From 79-D21 sp022839995 (GTDB lineage Bacteria > Synergistota > Synergistia > Synergistales > 79-D21): a stretch of DNA of 64,000 bases. Made by a program: the position numbers and the translations under genes. Below the pieces are notes generated by a model, which made no database searches, had not been told where the DNA came from, and saw nothing but the letters and a program-made list of their open reading frames with translations. Positions within the stretch are counted from its first letter, which is position 1. Each line of letters opens with the position of its first letter. Positions 1 through 9,081 of the stretch are shown piece after piece. The stretch is taken from positions 28,613 through 92,612 of the forward strand of contig JALHIN010000006.1 of assembly GCA_022839995.1 (NCBI GenBank). Direction: 5' to 3'.

Positions 1-1637
1 TGGAAGCAATTCTGCGAACCTTCAGCGACCTTCCTCAACCTCTTTTCTTCTTCACAACCGGCTCAGAAAAGGTAAAGGGAATCCTTGGGACCTTGCCGAC
101 AGACCAGGTCAACCGTCTTGAGCTGGCTTTTTCTACCCACGTAGGAAAAGAGGGAGAGCTATTTATCCGAATCGGCAACCCCGAAAAGGACAAGGAAGCG
201 AAAGCAGCTCTCATCTACCTTCGCGAGAACGAGGAGAAAGTGGCTGGGATCTGTGGAGAGGTGGCTTTCAACCGGATCGATCTCCCGCTAGAACTTTCCG
301 GAACGGTCGAAGAAGAGATCATTCGACTGGAAGAACGCAAACGGTCCTTGCAGCAGAAGGATTCCGAGCTGCAGGCTGAAGCGAGGTCCCTTTCCGCGGA
401 ATGGCTGAACCGAATCCAGGCCCTTTCCGATTACTTGAGCGTGATGAAGGGGCGTTTTGAAGCTCTTGATTCGAGCGAACGAACCGAACAGAGTCATTTC
501 ATTCGTTTCTGGGCCCCGGCTGAATCCCTGGCTAGGATTGAAAAGGAGCTGGAACCGTATCGGTCGCTATCCGAAAAGACGGTCAAGGCTCCGGAAGAGG
601 GGGAAGATGCTCCTTCCCTACTCAAAAACCCGAGTTGGGCCTCCCCCTGCGAACCCCTCACGAACATGTTCGGCGTTCCGACTTACGGCGGGGTCGACCC
701 GACGACCATGATGGCTCCTTTTTTCTATGTCTTTTTTGGCATGTGCCTGGGTGATGCGGGGTTCGGAATCATCCTGGCGGCCCTGCTGGGGTGGGTGCTG
801 CTTAAATTCCCCGTTGGCGGCAACCTGAGAAAACTTCTCATCGTCATGTTCATCTGCGGCCTCTCTACAATCGTGATGGGAGCCCTTACGGGTTCTTGGC
901 TCGCAAACACGATCGACAGCTTCGCTTTCCTCCATTTCCTTCGTCCGCTCAGGGACCGATTGGTCATCTGGGATCCGATGAACGATCCGATGACATACTT
1001 GGGGGTTTGCCTCACGCTTGGGTTCGCCCAGCTGATCTTCGGTCTTTGCATCGCGTTCTGGGATGCTTTGAGGCGCGGCTCCTACTTGGAGGCATTTGCA
1101 GACCGTGGCGGCTGGATCCTTCTGCTCAACGGGGTGGCCCTCCTTTTCCTCGTGTCGATCGGGAAAGCACCGGCCTCGATGGGAATGTTGGCGAAAGTGC
1201 TGTCTATTGCGGGGGCTGTCACCTTGTTCCTGACACAGGGGAGGAGCAAGAAAGGGGTCCTGGGGAAAGCTTTTTCCGGGGCGCTCAGCCTTTACGGGAT
1301 CACTTCCTATCTCGGGGATACCCTCAGTTACAGCCGCCTCCTGGCCCTAGGACTATCCGGAGCCGCCATCGGCCTGATCATCAACCTCCTTGCGAAGATG
1401 ATCTCGGAAGGCGTTCCTTACGTGGGGTGGATCTTGGCCCTGATCCTTTTCGTCGTAGGAAACATCTTCAGCCTGGCGATCAACGTTCTCGGGGCTTTCG
1501 TCCATTCCCTTCGACTCCAGTACGTCGAGTTTTTCAGCAAGTTCTACGAGGCGAACGGCAGGCTTTTTGCCCCCTTTTGCCATGAAACCCAGTTCGTGAA
1601 GATCGTTGATTCCTGCGCGCAGCAGGAAGAAATGTGA
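1..1637 (+). CDS. atpI: V-type ATP synthase subunit I (5' end outside window)
   Basis: Membrane stator/rotor-interface subunit of the A/V-type ATPase. The reading frame is open to the left edge of the window, so the true start lies upstream and about 545 C-terminal residues are seen. The first part is a charged, helical cytoplasmic domain; from about nt 700 there is a run of hydrophobic segments typical of the a/I subunit. The motif SYSRLLALGLSG near nt 1325-1360 contains the conserved membrane arginine that works with the rotor-ring carboxylates. It is followed 42 nt later by the ring subunit gene, as expected for an I-K-E-C-F-A-B-D operon. The upstream G/H peripheral-stalk gene would lie outside the window. 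Confidence 0.93.
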   Translation, partial: EAILRTFSDLPQPLFFFTTGSEKVKGILGTLPTDQVNRLELAFSTHVGKEGELFIRIGNPEKDKEAKAALIYLRENEEKVAGICGEVAFNRIDLPLELSGTVEEEIIRLEERKRSLQQKDSELQAEARSLSAEWLNRIQALSDYLSVMKGRFEALDSSERTEQSHFIRFWAPAESLARIEKELEPYRSLSEKTVKAPEEGEDAPSLLKNPSWASPCEPLTNMFGVPTYGGVDPTTMMAPFFYVFFGMCLGDAGFGIILAALLGWVLLKFPVGGNLRKLLIVMFICGLSTIVMGALTGSWLANTIDSFAFLHFLRPLRDRLVIWDPMNDPMTYLGVCLTLGFAQLIFGLCIAFWDALRRGSYLEAFADRGGWILLLNGVALLFLVSIGKAPASMGMLAKVLSIAGAVTLFLTQGRSKKGVLGKAFSGALSLYGITSYLGDTLSYSRLLALGLSGAAIGLIINLLAKMISEGVPYVGWILALILFVVGNIFSLAINVLGAFVHSLRLQYVEFFSKFYEANGRLFAPFCHETQFVKIVDSCAQQEEM

Positions 1638-1679
1638 ATTCCCGAAGAAAACCCATCTTTTTAAGGAGGAGTGGAACTT

Positions 1680-2192
1680 ATGGACCAGGTCGTCGCAACT
1701 CTCTTGAATACCATGTCGGAACAGCTCGGGGCGATGATTGCCGTTTTGGGAGCGGGAATTGCAGCGGGTTTCGCCGGTTCGGGCTCCGCGATCGGAATCT
1801 CGATCGCCGATGAGGCGGCTGCCGGGATCATGACCGAAGACCCTGGAAAGTTCGGATTGGCGCTGCTCCTGCTGGCCCTTCCCGGTACCCAGGGAATCTA
1901 TGGCCTTCTTGCGGCTTTTTTTGCCATTCTGAAAGTGGGGCTTCTCGGAGGAGCCGCGGTGAAAGTGACCGTCTGGCAGGGGATCGGGATTTTCGGCTCC
2001 CTGATGCCCATTGCGATCGCTTGCTACTACTCGGCGATTGCGCAGGGGAAAGCTTCTGCCGGTGCGATCCTGCTGATTTCCAAGCGTCCGGAAGAGATCG
2101 GTAAAGCCGTGATCCTGCCGGCCATGGTTGAAACCTATGCCGTTCTCGCGCTTCTGCTCAGCATCATCCTGATGAACAGCATCAAGCTCTAG
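1680..2192 (+). CDS. atpK: V-type ATP synthase subunit K (membrane rotor ring)
   Basis: Duplicated proteolipid of the rotor ring, 170 aa with four membrane helices, which is the double-hairpin form. ATG 1680 is chosen because AAGGAGGA at 1663-1670 sits 9 nt upstream; a GTG at 1671 directly abuts that site. Residues matching the Na+ ligands known from the Enterococcus hirae NtpK ring are visible: Leu67, Thr70 and Gln71 in ALPGTQGIYG, Gln122 in AIAQGKA, and the ion-carrying Glu151 in MVETYAV. Only the second hairpin carries the carboxylate. This suggests a sodium-coupled enzyme, an inference from motif similarity. Confidence 0.95.
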   Translation: MDQVVATLLNTMSEQLGAMIAVLGAGIAAGFAGSGSAIGISIADEAAAGIMTEDPGKFGLALLLLALPGTQGIYGLLAAFFAILKVGLLGGAAVKVTVWQGIGIFGSLMPIAIACYYSAIAQGKASAGAILLISKRPEEIGKAVILPAMVETYAVLALLLSIILMNSIKL

Positions 2193-2207
2193 GCCGGGGT
2201 GTCTGGC

Positions 2208-2789
2208 ATGTCGCTGACGGATATCAAGGCGAAAATCGAGGAGGATGCCCGGGGAGAGGCGGAAGAAATTCTTTCTTCTGCACGGAACCAGGTCGAAAAG
2301 ATCCGACACCAGACGGAAGAAGAAATCCGGCGGATGGAGGAAATGCAAAAGAAACGCCTGGATGCGGAGATCCCGGAAATCCTGCGCAGGAAGGAAATCG
2401 TGGCAAAACTGGACGTGAACAACCAGGACCTGACTGCACGAAGAGCCCTGATCGATGAGGCCTTTGAAGCCGCAAAGAACATCATGTGCGGGATGGAGCC
2501 CGATATGGCGAGGCGCTTTGCGGAAACCTTGCTTCTGCAGGCCGTTGAGACGGGGGAAGAAAGCGTCCTCGTCGGACAGGAAGAGAAGGCCCTGGATGCC
2601 GAATGGCTGGGGCAATGCAATGAGAAACATGGCTGGAACCTGAAGATGGCGGAAAAGAAGGCTCCGATCACCGGGGGATTCATTCTTCGGCGTGGCCTGG
2701 TGGACGTAAACTGTTCCTGGGAAATGCTGATCAGGACAGCCAGGGAAGAGCTCGAGGCGGAGACGGTCAGGAAGCTTTTCTCCAATTGA
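2208..2789 (+). CDS. atpE: V-type ATP synthase subunit E (peripheral stalk)
   Basis: Peripheral stalk subunit that links the catalytic head to subunit I. The 193-residue product begins with a long charged helix (MSLTDIKAKIEED... to about residue 85), rich in Glu, Lys and Arg, followed by a globular C-terminal half, which is the family layout. ATG 2208 fits the family N-terminus; a GTG at 2199 would add three residues and no clear ribosome site decides between them. It lies 15 nt after subunit K and overlaps the leader of subunit C by only the intergenic ribosome site. Confidence 0.9.
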   Translation: MSLTDIKAKIEEDARGEAEEILSSARNQVEKIRHQTEEEIRRMEEMQKKRLDAEIPEILRRKEIVAKLDVNNQDLTARRALIDEAFEAAKNIMCGMEPDMARRFAETLLLQAVETGEESVLVGQEEKALDAEWLGQCNEKHGWNLKMAEKKAPITGGFILRRGLVDVNCSWEMLIRTAREELEAETVRKLFSN

Positions 2790-2803
2790 CGGGAGGTGAG
2801 GGA

Positions 2804-3820
2804 ATGGCCCAGGCGGAACGTTATGGCTATACGGTAGCACGCCTGAGGGCGATGGAAAATCGCCTCCTGGATTCCGGTGCTTTTCAGCGGATGCTGGATG
2901 CAGAGGACCTGCAGGGAGCACTCAAGGTTCTCAACGAGACCTGCTATTCGTCCTGGCTCGTTGAGATGAAGAACGAGGGCGCTTTTGACGGGGCCATCGA
3001 GGCCGAGTTGAACTACGTGTACAGAGAAACCGAGCAATTTGTCCCTGACAGGGCTCTGGTCACCCTCTGCAAAATGCCTTACGACTTCCACAACATCAAG
3101 GTGTTGTTGAAAAGCTCCTTCCTGCAGAAAGCCGGCGGGGTGCGGCGATGGGATCTCCTGACTTGGCTGGGAAACGTTTCCCCCGAGTTTTTGATCGAAT
3201 CCCTCGAATCGGAAGATTACCGTCTCCTGCCTTTCGGTCTGAGAAGCGCGGTACCGCGGTGCCTGGCGCAATGGGAACAGTTCCATGACATCCTCGAAAT
3301 CGAGCGGCAGCTGGACGACCTCCTTTTTTCCGAAATGTTGAAGTTGGCCGCGAAGCTCGAACGGAAAGGTGTGATGGAATGGGTCCAGGGAAGGATCGAT
3401 GCGGAAAACGTCCGAAACCTCCTGAGGCTCCGCCGGTTGCAGGTGGAGAACAGCAGGATTGCCGGGTTCATGCACGAGGGGGGCATCATTTCGATTGAAC
3501 GCCTCCTTTCCCTGACGAGCGAGCCCCTGGAAAGCTGGGGAAGGATCCTGGCTTACACCGACCTGACAGGAGCGCTGGCGGAGCTTCAGGAGATCTCCGA
3601 TTTCGACCGGCTCATCGTAGACGTGGAAAAAGCACTGGACGACTACGTCCTCAGGGTTGTCGAGCAGACGCGGTTCAGTACCGCTTCTCCCGAGTATGTC
3701 CTTTACTACCTTTGGTTGAAGGAAATGGAAGCGAAGAATGTCCGGATCATCCTTGTCGGCAAGGCAAACGGAGCCAACAGGGACGTCCTGAGGGGGTTGC
3801 TGCGGCATGTCAGCGGTTAG
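2804..3820 (+). CDS. atpC: V-type ATP synthase subunit C
   Basis: Central-stalk socket subunit (V-type C, equivalent to eukaryotic d) that connects the rotor axle to the membrane ring. The product has 338 residues and is largely helical, with the family opening AERYGYTVARLRAMENRLL and the late motif YYLWLKEMEAKNVRIILVGKANG. ATG 2804 is preceded by GGGAGGTGAG at 2791-2800; the in-frame codon at 2786 overlaps the stop of subunit E and has no ribosome site. The 3' end overlaps the start of subunit F by 14 nt. Confidence 0.92.
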   Translation: MAQAERYGYTVARLRAMENRLLDSGAFQRMLDAEDLQGALKVLNETCYSSWLVEMKNEGAFDGAIEAELNYVYRETEQFVPDRALVTLCKMPYDFHNIKVLLKSSFLQKAGGVRRWDLLTWLGNVSPEFLIESLESEDYRLLPFGLRSAVPRCLAQWEQFHDILEIERQLDDLLFSEMLKLAAKLERKGVMEWVQGRIDAENVRNLLRLRRLQVENSRIAGFMHEGGIISIERLLSLTSEPLESWGRILAYTDLTGALAELQEISDFDRLIVDVEKALDDYVLRVVEQTRFSTASPEYVLYYLWLKEMEAKNVRIILVGKANGANRDVLRGLLRHVSG

Positions 3821-4148
3821 CAGAAACCGGTCGATGGCTGCTCTCGGCGATTACGAGAGCGTCCTTCCCTTTCAGGCGGTCGGTATTGAGCCCCATGTGC
3901 TCGAAGACGGATCGGAGACGGAGGCGAAAATGGTCCTGAACGAACTCGTGCTGAAAAAATACGCCGTGGTCTTCGTCGTCGAGGATTGGTACGAGCGCAT
4001 GAAGGAACGGATCGAGGAAATCAACGAAAAGGAAGACACGAGCATCGTTCCCATCCCCGGACTTCGGGGATCGAGAGGCTTGGGGTTCAAGTCGATCAAG
4101 TCGAGCGTCGAACGGGCAGTCGGGATGGACATTTTTTCCGTGAAGTAA
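3807..4148 (+). CDS. atpF: V-type ATP synthase subunit F
   Basis: Small central-stalk subunit associated with the D axle. About 113 residues. The segment ALGDYESVLPFQAVGIEPHV matches the N-terminal Rossmann-like fold of the family, and the C-terminal half has IPGLRGSRGLGFKSIKSSVERAVGMDIF. Start at 3807 is supported by GAGGGGG upstream, while ATG 3834 (MAALGDYE) matches the usual protein length better but lacks a clear ribosome site. It overlaps subunit C by 14 nt, suggesting translational coupling. Confidence 0.88.
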   Translation: MSAVSRNRSMAALGDYESVLPFQAVGIEPHVLEDGSETEAKMVLNELVLKKYAVVFVVEDWYERMKERIEEINEKEDTSIVPIPGLRGSRGLGFKSIKSSVERAVGMDIFSVK

Positions 4149-4173
4149 TCGGAACAGGTTGGAGGCGATCCAT

Positions 4174-5967
4174 GTGGCCGTAGGGAAGTCGGTAAAGGGA
4201 AAAATCAGCAAAATCTCCGGGCCGCTCGTTGTTGCCAGCGGAATGACGGGCGCAGGGATGTATGACGTGGTCCGGGTCGGAAACCTTGGGCTTGTCGGAG
4301 AAATCATCGAACTGAAAGGGGACCTGGCCTCTGTCCAGGTATATGAAGAAACTTCCGGGCTGATGCCTGGTGAGCCGGTCATCAGCACGGGTGCGCCCTT
4401 GAGCGTGGAGCTGGGCCCGGGCATGATCGAGCAGTTCTACGATGGCGTTCAGCGCCCTCTGAACGCGATTGAGGAAAAGGCGCAGAGCCCTTTTATCTCA
4501 CGCGGCATCAACGTCCCAGCCATCGACCGGAACAGGAAGTGGACCTTCAAGGCCAAGGCGAAGAAGGGGGACTCCGTGGCGTCGGGAGATGTGCTCGGGG
4601 TTGTCCAGGAAACCGTCCTCGTGGAACACCGGATTATGGTTCCGCCGGGCGTCCAAGGGACGATTGAGGAAATCCGCGAAGGGGATTTTACCGTTGAAGA
4701 GACCATCGCGGTTCTCGTAGATGGCGCAGAACGCAGGGAGATCCAGATGCTCCAGCGTTGGCCCGTTCGTACGCCCCGTCCTGTTGCCAGGCGCCTTCCC
4801 CCGGTTGTTCCCTTGACGACCGGTCAGCGCGTTGTCGACATGTTCTTCCTGATCGCCCGGGGGGGAACCGCCTGCGTTCCGGGGCCGTTCGGATCCGGGA
4901 AGACCGTCATCCAGCACCAGCTGGCAAAATGGGCCGATGCGGAAATCGTCGTCTATATCGGGTGTGGGGAGCGGGGGAACGAGATGACGGACGTCCTTCT
5001 GGAATTCCCTGAACTCGAAGATCCGCGATCGGGGCAACCGCTGATGAAGCGGACGGTTCTCATCGCCAACACCTCGAACATGCCCGTTGCCGCCCGGGAG
5101 GCCTCGATCTACACGGGGATCACGATTGCCGAGTATTACCGTGACATGGGCTACTCGGTCGCCTTGATGGCGGATTCGACGAGCCGCTGGGCGGAAGCGC
5201 TGCGGGAAATTTCCGGTCGGCTTGAGGAAATGCCCGGTGAAGAGGGATACCCGGCCTACCTCGGAACCCGACTGGCATCCTTCTATGAACGTGCTGGTCG
5301 AGCGATTTGTCTCGGTAAGGAAAGGGTCGAAGGGGCCGTCAGCGTCATCGGCGCCGTTTCCCCTCCTGGGGGCGACCTGTCCGAGCCCGTGACACAGAAT
5401 ACCCTTCGCGTCACGAAAGTATTTTGGGGTCTGGATGCAAGCCTCGCCTACCAGAGGCATTTTCCTGCGATCAACTGGCTTAGCAGTTACTCTCTCTACG
5501 CCGAGAAGCTGGGAGAGTACTGGGATGGTATTTATGACGGCGAGTGGGCCAAGAATCGAATCCAAGCCATGTCGTTGCTGGAGGACGAAGATCGCCTGAA
5601 GGAAATCGTCCGCCTGGTCGGAATCGATTCCCTTTCCAAAGAAGAGCGGATGATCCTCGAAACGGCGAAATCCCTCCGGGAGGATTTCCTTCACCAGAAC
5701 GCATTCCACGAAGTGGACACCTACGCCTCGATGGACAAGCAGTTCAAGATGCTGAGGAACATCCTGACATTCCACCACCTGGCGATGGAGGCGCTGAAGC
5801 GTGGAGCGGCCCTGAAGGACATCGCGGAAATGGAAATCAGGGAACGCATCACCCGCATGCGGTATGTTGACGAGAAGGAACTGCAATTGCTGGATCAGCT
5901 TGAAGAGGACATCAAGAAGGAAATCGGCAATCTGATGCCGGCTGGGGGTGAGGTCCATGTTGCCTAG
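4174..5967 (+). CDS. atpA: V-type ATP synthase catalytic subunit A
   Basis: Catalytic, nucleotide-hydrolysing or -synthesising subunit, 597 aa, the usual size for A subunits with the non-homologous insert. The Walker A motif GPFGSGKT is at residues 237-244, followed by CGERGNEM, and the SRWAEALREISGRLEEMPGEEGYP block is intact. GTG 4174 is chosen because GGAGG at 4161-4165 lies 8 nt upstream; a TTG at 4159 precedes that site. It overlaps subunit B by 11 nt. Confidence 0.96.
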   Translation: MAVGKSVKGKISKISGPLVVASGMTGAGMYDVVRVGNLGLVGEIIELKGDLASVQVYEETSGLMPGEPVISTGAPLSVELGPGMIEQFYDGVQRPLNAIEEKAQSPFISRGINVPAIDRNRKWTFKAKAKKGDSVASGDVLGVVQETVLVEHRIMVPPGVQGTIEEIREGDFTVEETIAVLVDGAERREIQMLQRWPVRTPRPVARRLPPVVPLTTGQRVVDMFFLIARGGTACVPGPFGSGKTVIQHQLAKWADAEIVVYIGCGERGNEMTDVLLEFPELEDPRSGQPLMKRTVLIANTSNMPVAAREASIYTGITIAEYYRDMGYSVALMADSTSRWAEALREISGRLEEMPGEEGYPAYLGTRLASFYERAGRAICLGKERVEGAVSVIGAVSPPGGDLSEPVTQNTLRVTKVFWGLDASLAYQRHFPAINWLSSYSLYAEKLGEYWDGIYDGEWAKNRIQAMSLLEDEDRLKEIVRLVGIDSLSKEERMILETAKSLREDFLHQNAFHEVDTYASMDKQFKMLRNILTFHHLAMEALKRGAALKDIAEMEIRERITRMRYVDEKELQLLDQLEEDIKKEIGNLMPAGGEVHVA

Positions 5968-7375
5968 GGAGTACCGAACCATCACCAACCTTTCAGGACC
6001 GCTGATGGTTGTCGAGAAAGTCAACGAGGTCCGCTACGACGAACTGGTGGAAATCGAACTGGATTCGGGGGAAAGAAGAAGGGGCCGTGTTCTCGAAATC
6101 ACGACGGACAAGGCGCTGGTCCAGGTTTTCGAAGGGACGACGGGGATCGACTGCGAATCGACCAAGGTGCGTTTTCTCGGGAAGGTCTTGACCCTTCCCG
6201 TAAGCCGGACAATGCTCGGACGCATCTTCAACGGCCGAGGTGAACCCCTCGACGGGGGAACCGGAGTGATCCCGGAAGCGCTGCTGGACATCAACGGGAA
6301 CCCGATCAACCCCTATTCGAGGGACTTTCCGTCAGAGTTCATCCAGACAGGGATTTCGACGATCGACGGAATGAACCCACTGGTTCGGGGACAGAAGCTC
6401 CCGATTTTTTCGGGTAGCGGCCTACCGCACAACCGGATGGCGGCACAGATCGCGCGCCAGGCTTCGGTCATCAGCGGGCATGAGGCTTTCGCCGTCGTGT
6501 TTGCAGCGATGGGGATCACCTTTGAGGAAGCCTCGTTTTTCATGGAGGATTTCAGGAAGACCGGGGCGATCGAGCGGACAGTCATGTTCGTGAACCTTGC
6601 GGACGACCCGGCCATCGAACGGATTACGACTCCCCGCCTGGCCCTCACGGCAGCGGAATACCTGGCCTTCGAGTGCGACATGCATGTCCTGGTCATCCTG
6701 ACGGACTTGACCAACTACTGCGAAGCCCTCCGGGAAATCTCCGCAGCCCGGAAAGAAGTCCCTGGGCGACGAGGATACCCCGGGTACCTGTACACGGACC
6801 TCGCGACCATGTACGAGCGTGCCGGGCGACTCAGGGGGAGGAAGGGATCGATCACGCAGCTTCCCATCCTGACGATGCCCGAGGATGACAAGACGCATCC
6901 GATTCCGGACCTTACGGGTTACATCACCGAGGGACAGATCATCCTCAGCCGAGGCCTTCACAGAAAGGGGATTTACCCGCCCGTGGACGTGATGCCTTCG
7001 CTCTCCCGCCTGAAAGACAAGGGGATTGGCAAGGGGAAGACCCGGGAAGATCACGCCGATCTCATGAACCAGCTCTTTGCGGCCTATGCCCGGGGCAAGG
7101 AAGCGAAGGAACTCGCGATCATCCTCGGGGAAGGGGCCCTGACCGAGGAGGACAAGGCTTTCGCCCGATTTGCCGATGCTTTTGAAGACCGATATGTCAG
7201 GCAGGGCGAATATGAAAACAGGAAGGTCGAAGAAACGCTGGCCCTGGGGTGGGAATTGCTGACGATGATCCCTGTGCGGGAACTGAAGCGCGTGAGGGAT
7301 GCCTACGTTGAGAAATATCTCAAGCCGCTCCTGAACGAACGGGAGGCAAACGAATCGGAAGCCGTTCTGTCCTAA
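5957..7375 (+). CDS. atpB: V-type ATP synthase subunit B
   Basis: Non-catalytic nucleotide-binding subunit that alternates with A in the head, 472 aa. It lacks a Walker A P-loop and instead has PIFSGSGLPHNRMAAQIARQ, typical of B subunits, plus SAARKEVPGRRGYPGYLYTDLATMYERAGR. ATG 5957 follows GGGGGTGAGG with proper spacing; an upstream GTG at 5948 lies inside that site. It lies between A and D in a standard order and is followed after 13 nt by subunit D. Confidence 0.96.
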   Translation: MLPREYRTITNLSGPLMVVEKVNEVRYDELVEIELDSGERRRGRVLEITTDKALVQVFEGTTGIDCESTKVRFLGKVLTLPVSRTMLGRIFNGRGEPLDGGTGVIPEALLDINGNPINPYSRDFPSEFIQTGISTIDGMNPLVRGQKLPIFSGSGLPHNRMAAQIARQASVISGHEAFAVVFAAMGITFEEASFFMEDFRKTGAIERTVMFVNLADDPAIERITTPRLALTAAEYLAFECDMHVLVILTDLTNYCEALREISAARKEVPGRRGYPGYLYTDLATMYERAGRLRGRKGSITQLPILTMPEDDKTHPIPDLTGYITEGQIILSRGLHRKGIYPPVDVMPSLSRLKDKGIGKGKTREDHADLMNQLFAAYARGKEAKELAIILGEGALTEEDKAFARFADAFEDRYVRQGEYENRKVEETLALGWELLTMIPVRELKRVRDAYVEKYLKPLLNEREANESEAVLS

Positions 7376-7388
7376 GGAGGGCGAACCG

Positions 7389-8015
7389 ATGGCGAAACGA
7401 TTGAATGTGAACCCGAACCGCATGGAGTTGTCCAGGCTGAAAAAACGCCTGGTGGTTGCGAAGAGGGGACACAAGCTCCTGAAGGACAAGCAGGATGCTC
7501 TGATCAAGGAATTCCTTGGGAGGGCAAGGGCGATCAAACTCTTAAGGGAACAGCTCGAGAGTGAACTCGCGGAATGTTACCGCAGCTTTCTGCTGGCGCG
7601 GGCGCAGACCTTGCCGGCCATGCTGGAGCAGGCTTTGATGATCTCCGGGGCTTCCTGCAGCTTGGAAGTTGCCTACAGGAACGTCATGAGCGTCATTGTC
7701 CCTGAGTACACGGTCAAGCAGGGCGGAGGGGGCCTCAGCTACGGGCTCGCGACCTCTCCCGGCAGCCTCGATATCGCCCTGGAAAAGTTTTCCAACCTGA
7801 TCACACGGCTGATCAAGCTTGCAGCAGACGAGAAAGCCCTGAAACTCATGGCTACCGAGATCGAGAGGACACGGCGGCGCGTGAACGCACTCGAGCATGT
7901 CATGATCCCCTCTTTTAAGGAAACGATCCGGGATATCACGATGAAATTGGACGAGATGGAGCGGTCAAGCCAGAGCCGACTGATGGTGATCAAGGAAATC
8001 GTCCGCTCGCACTAG
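7389..8015 (+). CDS. atpD: V-type ATP synthase subunit D (central axle)
   Basis: Central rotor shaft, 208 aa. The N-terminal helix (LNVNPNRMELSRLKKRLVVAKRGHKLLKDK) and the C-terminal helix (about residues 140-205, TRRRVNALEHVMIPSFKETI) form the coiled coil typical of the family. An AAGGAGG site overlapping the stop of subunit B precedes ATG 7389. It is the last ATPase gene of the set; the next gene starts 11 nt later and may be co-transcribed. Confidence 0.95.
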   Translation: MAKRLNVNPNRMELSRLKKRLVVAKRGHKLLKDKQDALIKEFLGRARAIKLLREQLESELAECYRSFLLARAQTLPAMLEQALMISGASCSLEVAYRNVMSVIVPEYTVKQGGGGLSYGLATSPGSLDIALEKFSNLITRLIKLAADEKALKLMATEIERTRRRVNALEHVMIPSFKETIRDITMKLDEMERSSQSRLMVIKEIVRSH

Positions 8016-8026
8016 GGCCGAGGAAC

Positions 8027-8548
8027 ATGAACAGTCTGAATTTCTCTTGCCAATGGAAGCTGGACACGGCGGAAGCGGCCTTTGTCGCCGCCTCCGCCGT
8101 CCTTGTCGGTTCGGTCTTTCTTGGAAAGGACACGAGCGTTTGGTATGGAGTCGTCCTGCGGGGAGACCTGAAAAGCATCCGGATCGGGGCCCGGTCCAAT
8201 ATCCAGGACGGTGCCGTGCTGCACGTCACGCGTGAGTTGGGCGTAGAGATCGGCACCGACGTGACGGTTGGACATGGGGCGATCCTGCATGGCTGTTGCA
8301 TCGAGCGGGAATGCCTGATCGGAATGGGGGCGATCCTGCTGGATGGAGTGCAGATCGGGGAGGGATCCGTTGTCGCAGCCGGGAGCCTTGTCCCGGAAGG
8401 GCAAAATGTGCCGCCCGGGAACCTGGTCATGGGAGTGCCGGCAAAGGTCGTTCGTCCCATCCGACCGGAGGAACGGATTCGGATCCGCGAGCTGGCGGCC
8501 TCATACGTGGAGCTCGCGATTTTGCACTCTGCCATTAAATCGTCCTGA
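8027..8548 (+). CDS. gamma-class carbonic anhydrase family protein
   Basis: A 173-residue left-handed beta-helix protein of hexapeptide repeats. The gamma carbonic anhydrase signatures are present: Arg45 and Asp47 in VLRGDL, Gln60-Asp61 in NIQDGAVLH, and three histidines at the expected metal-ligand positions, His66, His83 and His88. Many proteins of this YrdA-like branch bind zinc but have unproven or other activity, so hydration of CO2 is possible rather than shown. It follows subunit D of the ATPase by 11 nt, which suggests co-expression. The C-terminal helix (residues about 148-173) is normal for the family. Confidence 0.85.
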   Translation: MNSLNFSCQWKLDTAEAAFVAASAVLVGSVFLGKDTSVWYGVVLRGDLKSIRIGARSNIQDGAVLHVTRELGVEIGTDVTVGHGAILHGCCIERECLIGMGAILLDGVQIGEGSVVAAGSLVPEGQNVPPGNLVMGVPAKVVRPIRPEERIRIRELAASYVELAILHSAIKSS

Positions 8549-8565
8549 AAGATTTGATCCTGGAG

Positions 8566-8571
8566 TAAAAT
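8566..8571 (+). promoter_or_regulatory. possible -10 element for rnpB
   Basis: TAAAAT lies 5 nt upstream of the first base of the RNase P RNA P1 helix, the right distance for a -10 box. No convincing -35 hexamer is seen 16-18 nt further upstream, which would be near the end of the preceding gene, so this is tentative. Confidence 0.35.
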
Positions 8572-8576
8572 GGGTT

Positions 8577-8927
8577 CGGGGAGTATCACAAACGACCGCT
8601 GCCTCCGGTTCTTTGAGCCGGGGGGAGAGGAAAGTCCGGGCTCCAAAGGGCAGGACGCTGGATAACTTCCAGTAGGTGCGAACCTCAGGCCAGTGCCACA
8701 GAAACAGTCCGCCGGCCACAGAGCCGGCAAGGGTGAAAAGGTGGGGTAAGAGCCCACCAGCTGTAGGGTGACCTGCAGGCTAGGCAAACCCCGTCTGGAG
8801 CAAGACCGAATAGGGGGGGATGAGGCGGCCCGCTGACCCCCGGGTACGGTCGCTTGAACTTGTGCGCAAGCCCAAGTCTAGAGAAATGGTCGTTCTTGAC
8901 AGAACCCGGCTTACGGGATGCTCCCCG
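8577..8927 (+). ncRNA. rnpB: RNase P RNA, bacterial class A
   Basis: Catalytic RNA of RNase P, which removes the 5' leader of tRNA precursors. The universal 5' core GAGAGGAAAGTCCGGGCTCC-like segment lies near 8625-8645 and its 3' partner ACAGAACCCGGCTTA at 8899-8913; together they make the P4 pseudoknot core. The ends are set by the P1 helix: CGGGGAGTATC (8577-8587) pairs with GATGCTCCCCG (8917-8927), including one G-U pair. Length is about 351 nt, normal for type A. A terminator follows directly. Short open frames inside it are not genes. Confidence 0.96.
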
Positions 8928-8950
8928 CCCCCCTCCCGGGGGGTTTTTTT
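8928..8950 (+). terminator. intrinsic terminator of rnpB
   Basis: A run of six C residues (8928-8933) pairs with six G residues (8938-8943) around a short TCCC loop, and a tract of seven T follows (8944-8950). It starts at the base after the RNase P RNA P1 helix. Confidence 0.85.
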
Positions 8951-9081
8951 GTTGCCCACCACCGGAACCCGAAAGAAAAGCCCCACAGATGAACGCCCGC
9001 TAAAAAATAGGACCTCCTACCCATTATCAACCGTTTCATTTGATTCAATCGGACTATACCCATAGGTTGTGAAGTGATAAA

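Noticed and set aside
1353..6024. Long minus-strand open frames opposite the V-ATPase genes (for example 1353-2921, 2189-3808, 4498-6024)
   Set aside because: They are antisense shadows of well-supported ATPase genes, with no ribosome sites and atypical His/Arg/Pro-rich composition.
8820..9065. Open frames over the RNase P RNA and its terminator
   Set aside because: The region folds as rnpB with paired P1 ends and conserved core; the frames are incidental.
9024..9068. TTGATT (9040-9045) as -35 of the mraZ promoter
   Set aside because: The sequence 17 nt downstream is TAGGTT, a weak -10, and the better -10-like TATACC (9055-9060) has no matching -35; the promoter cannot be placed reliably.
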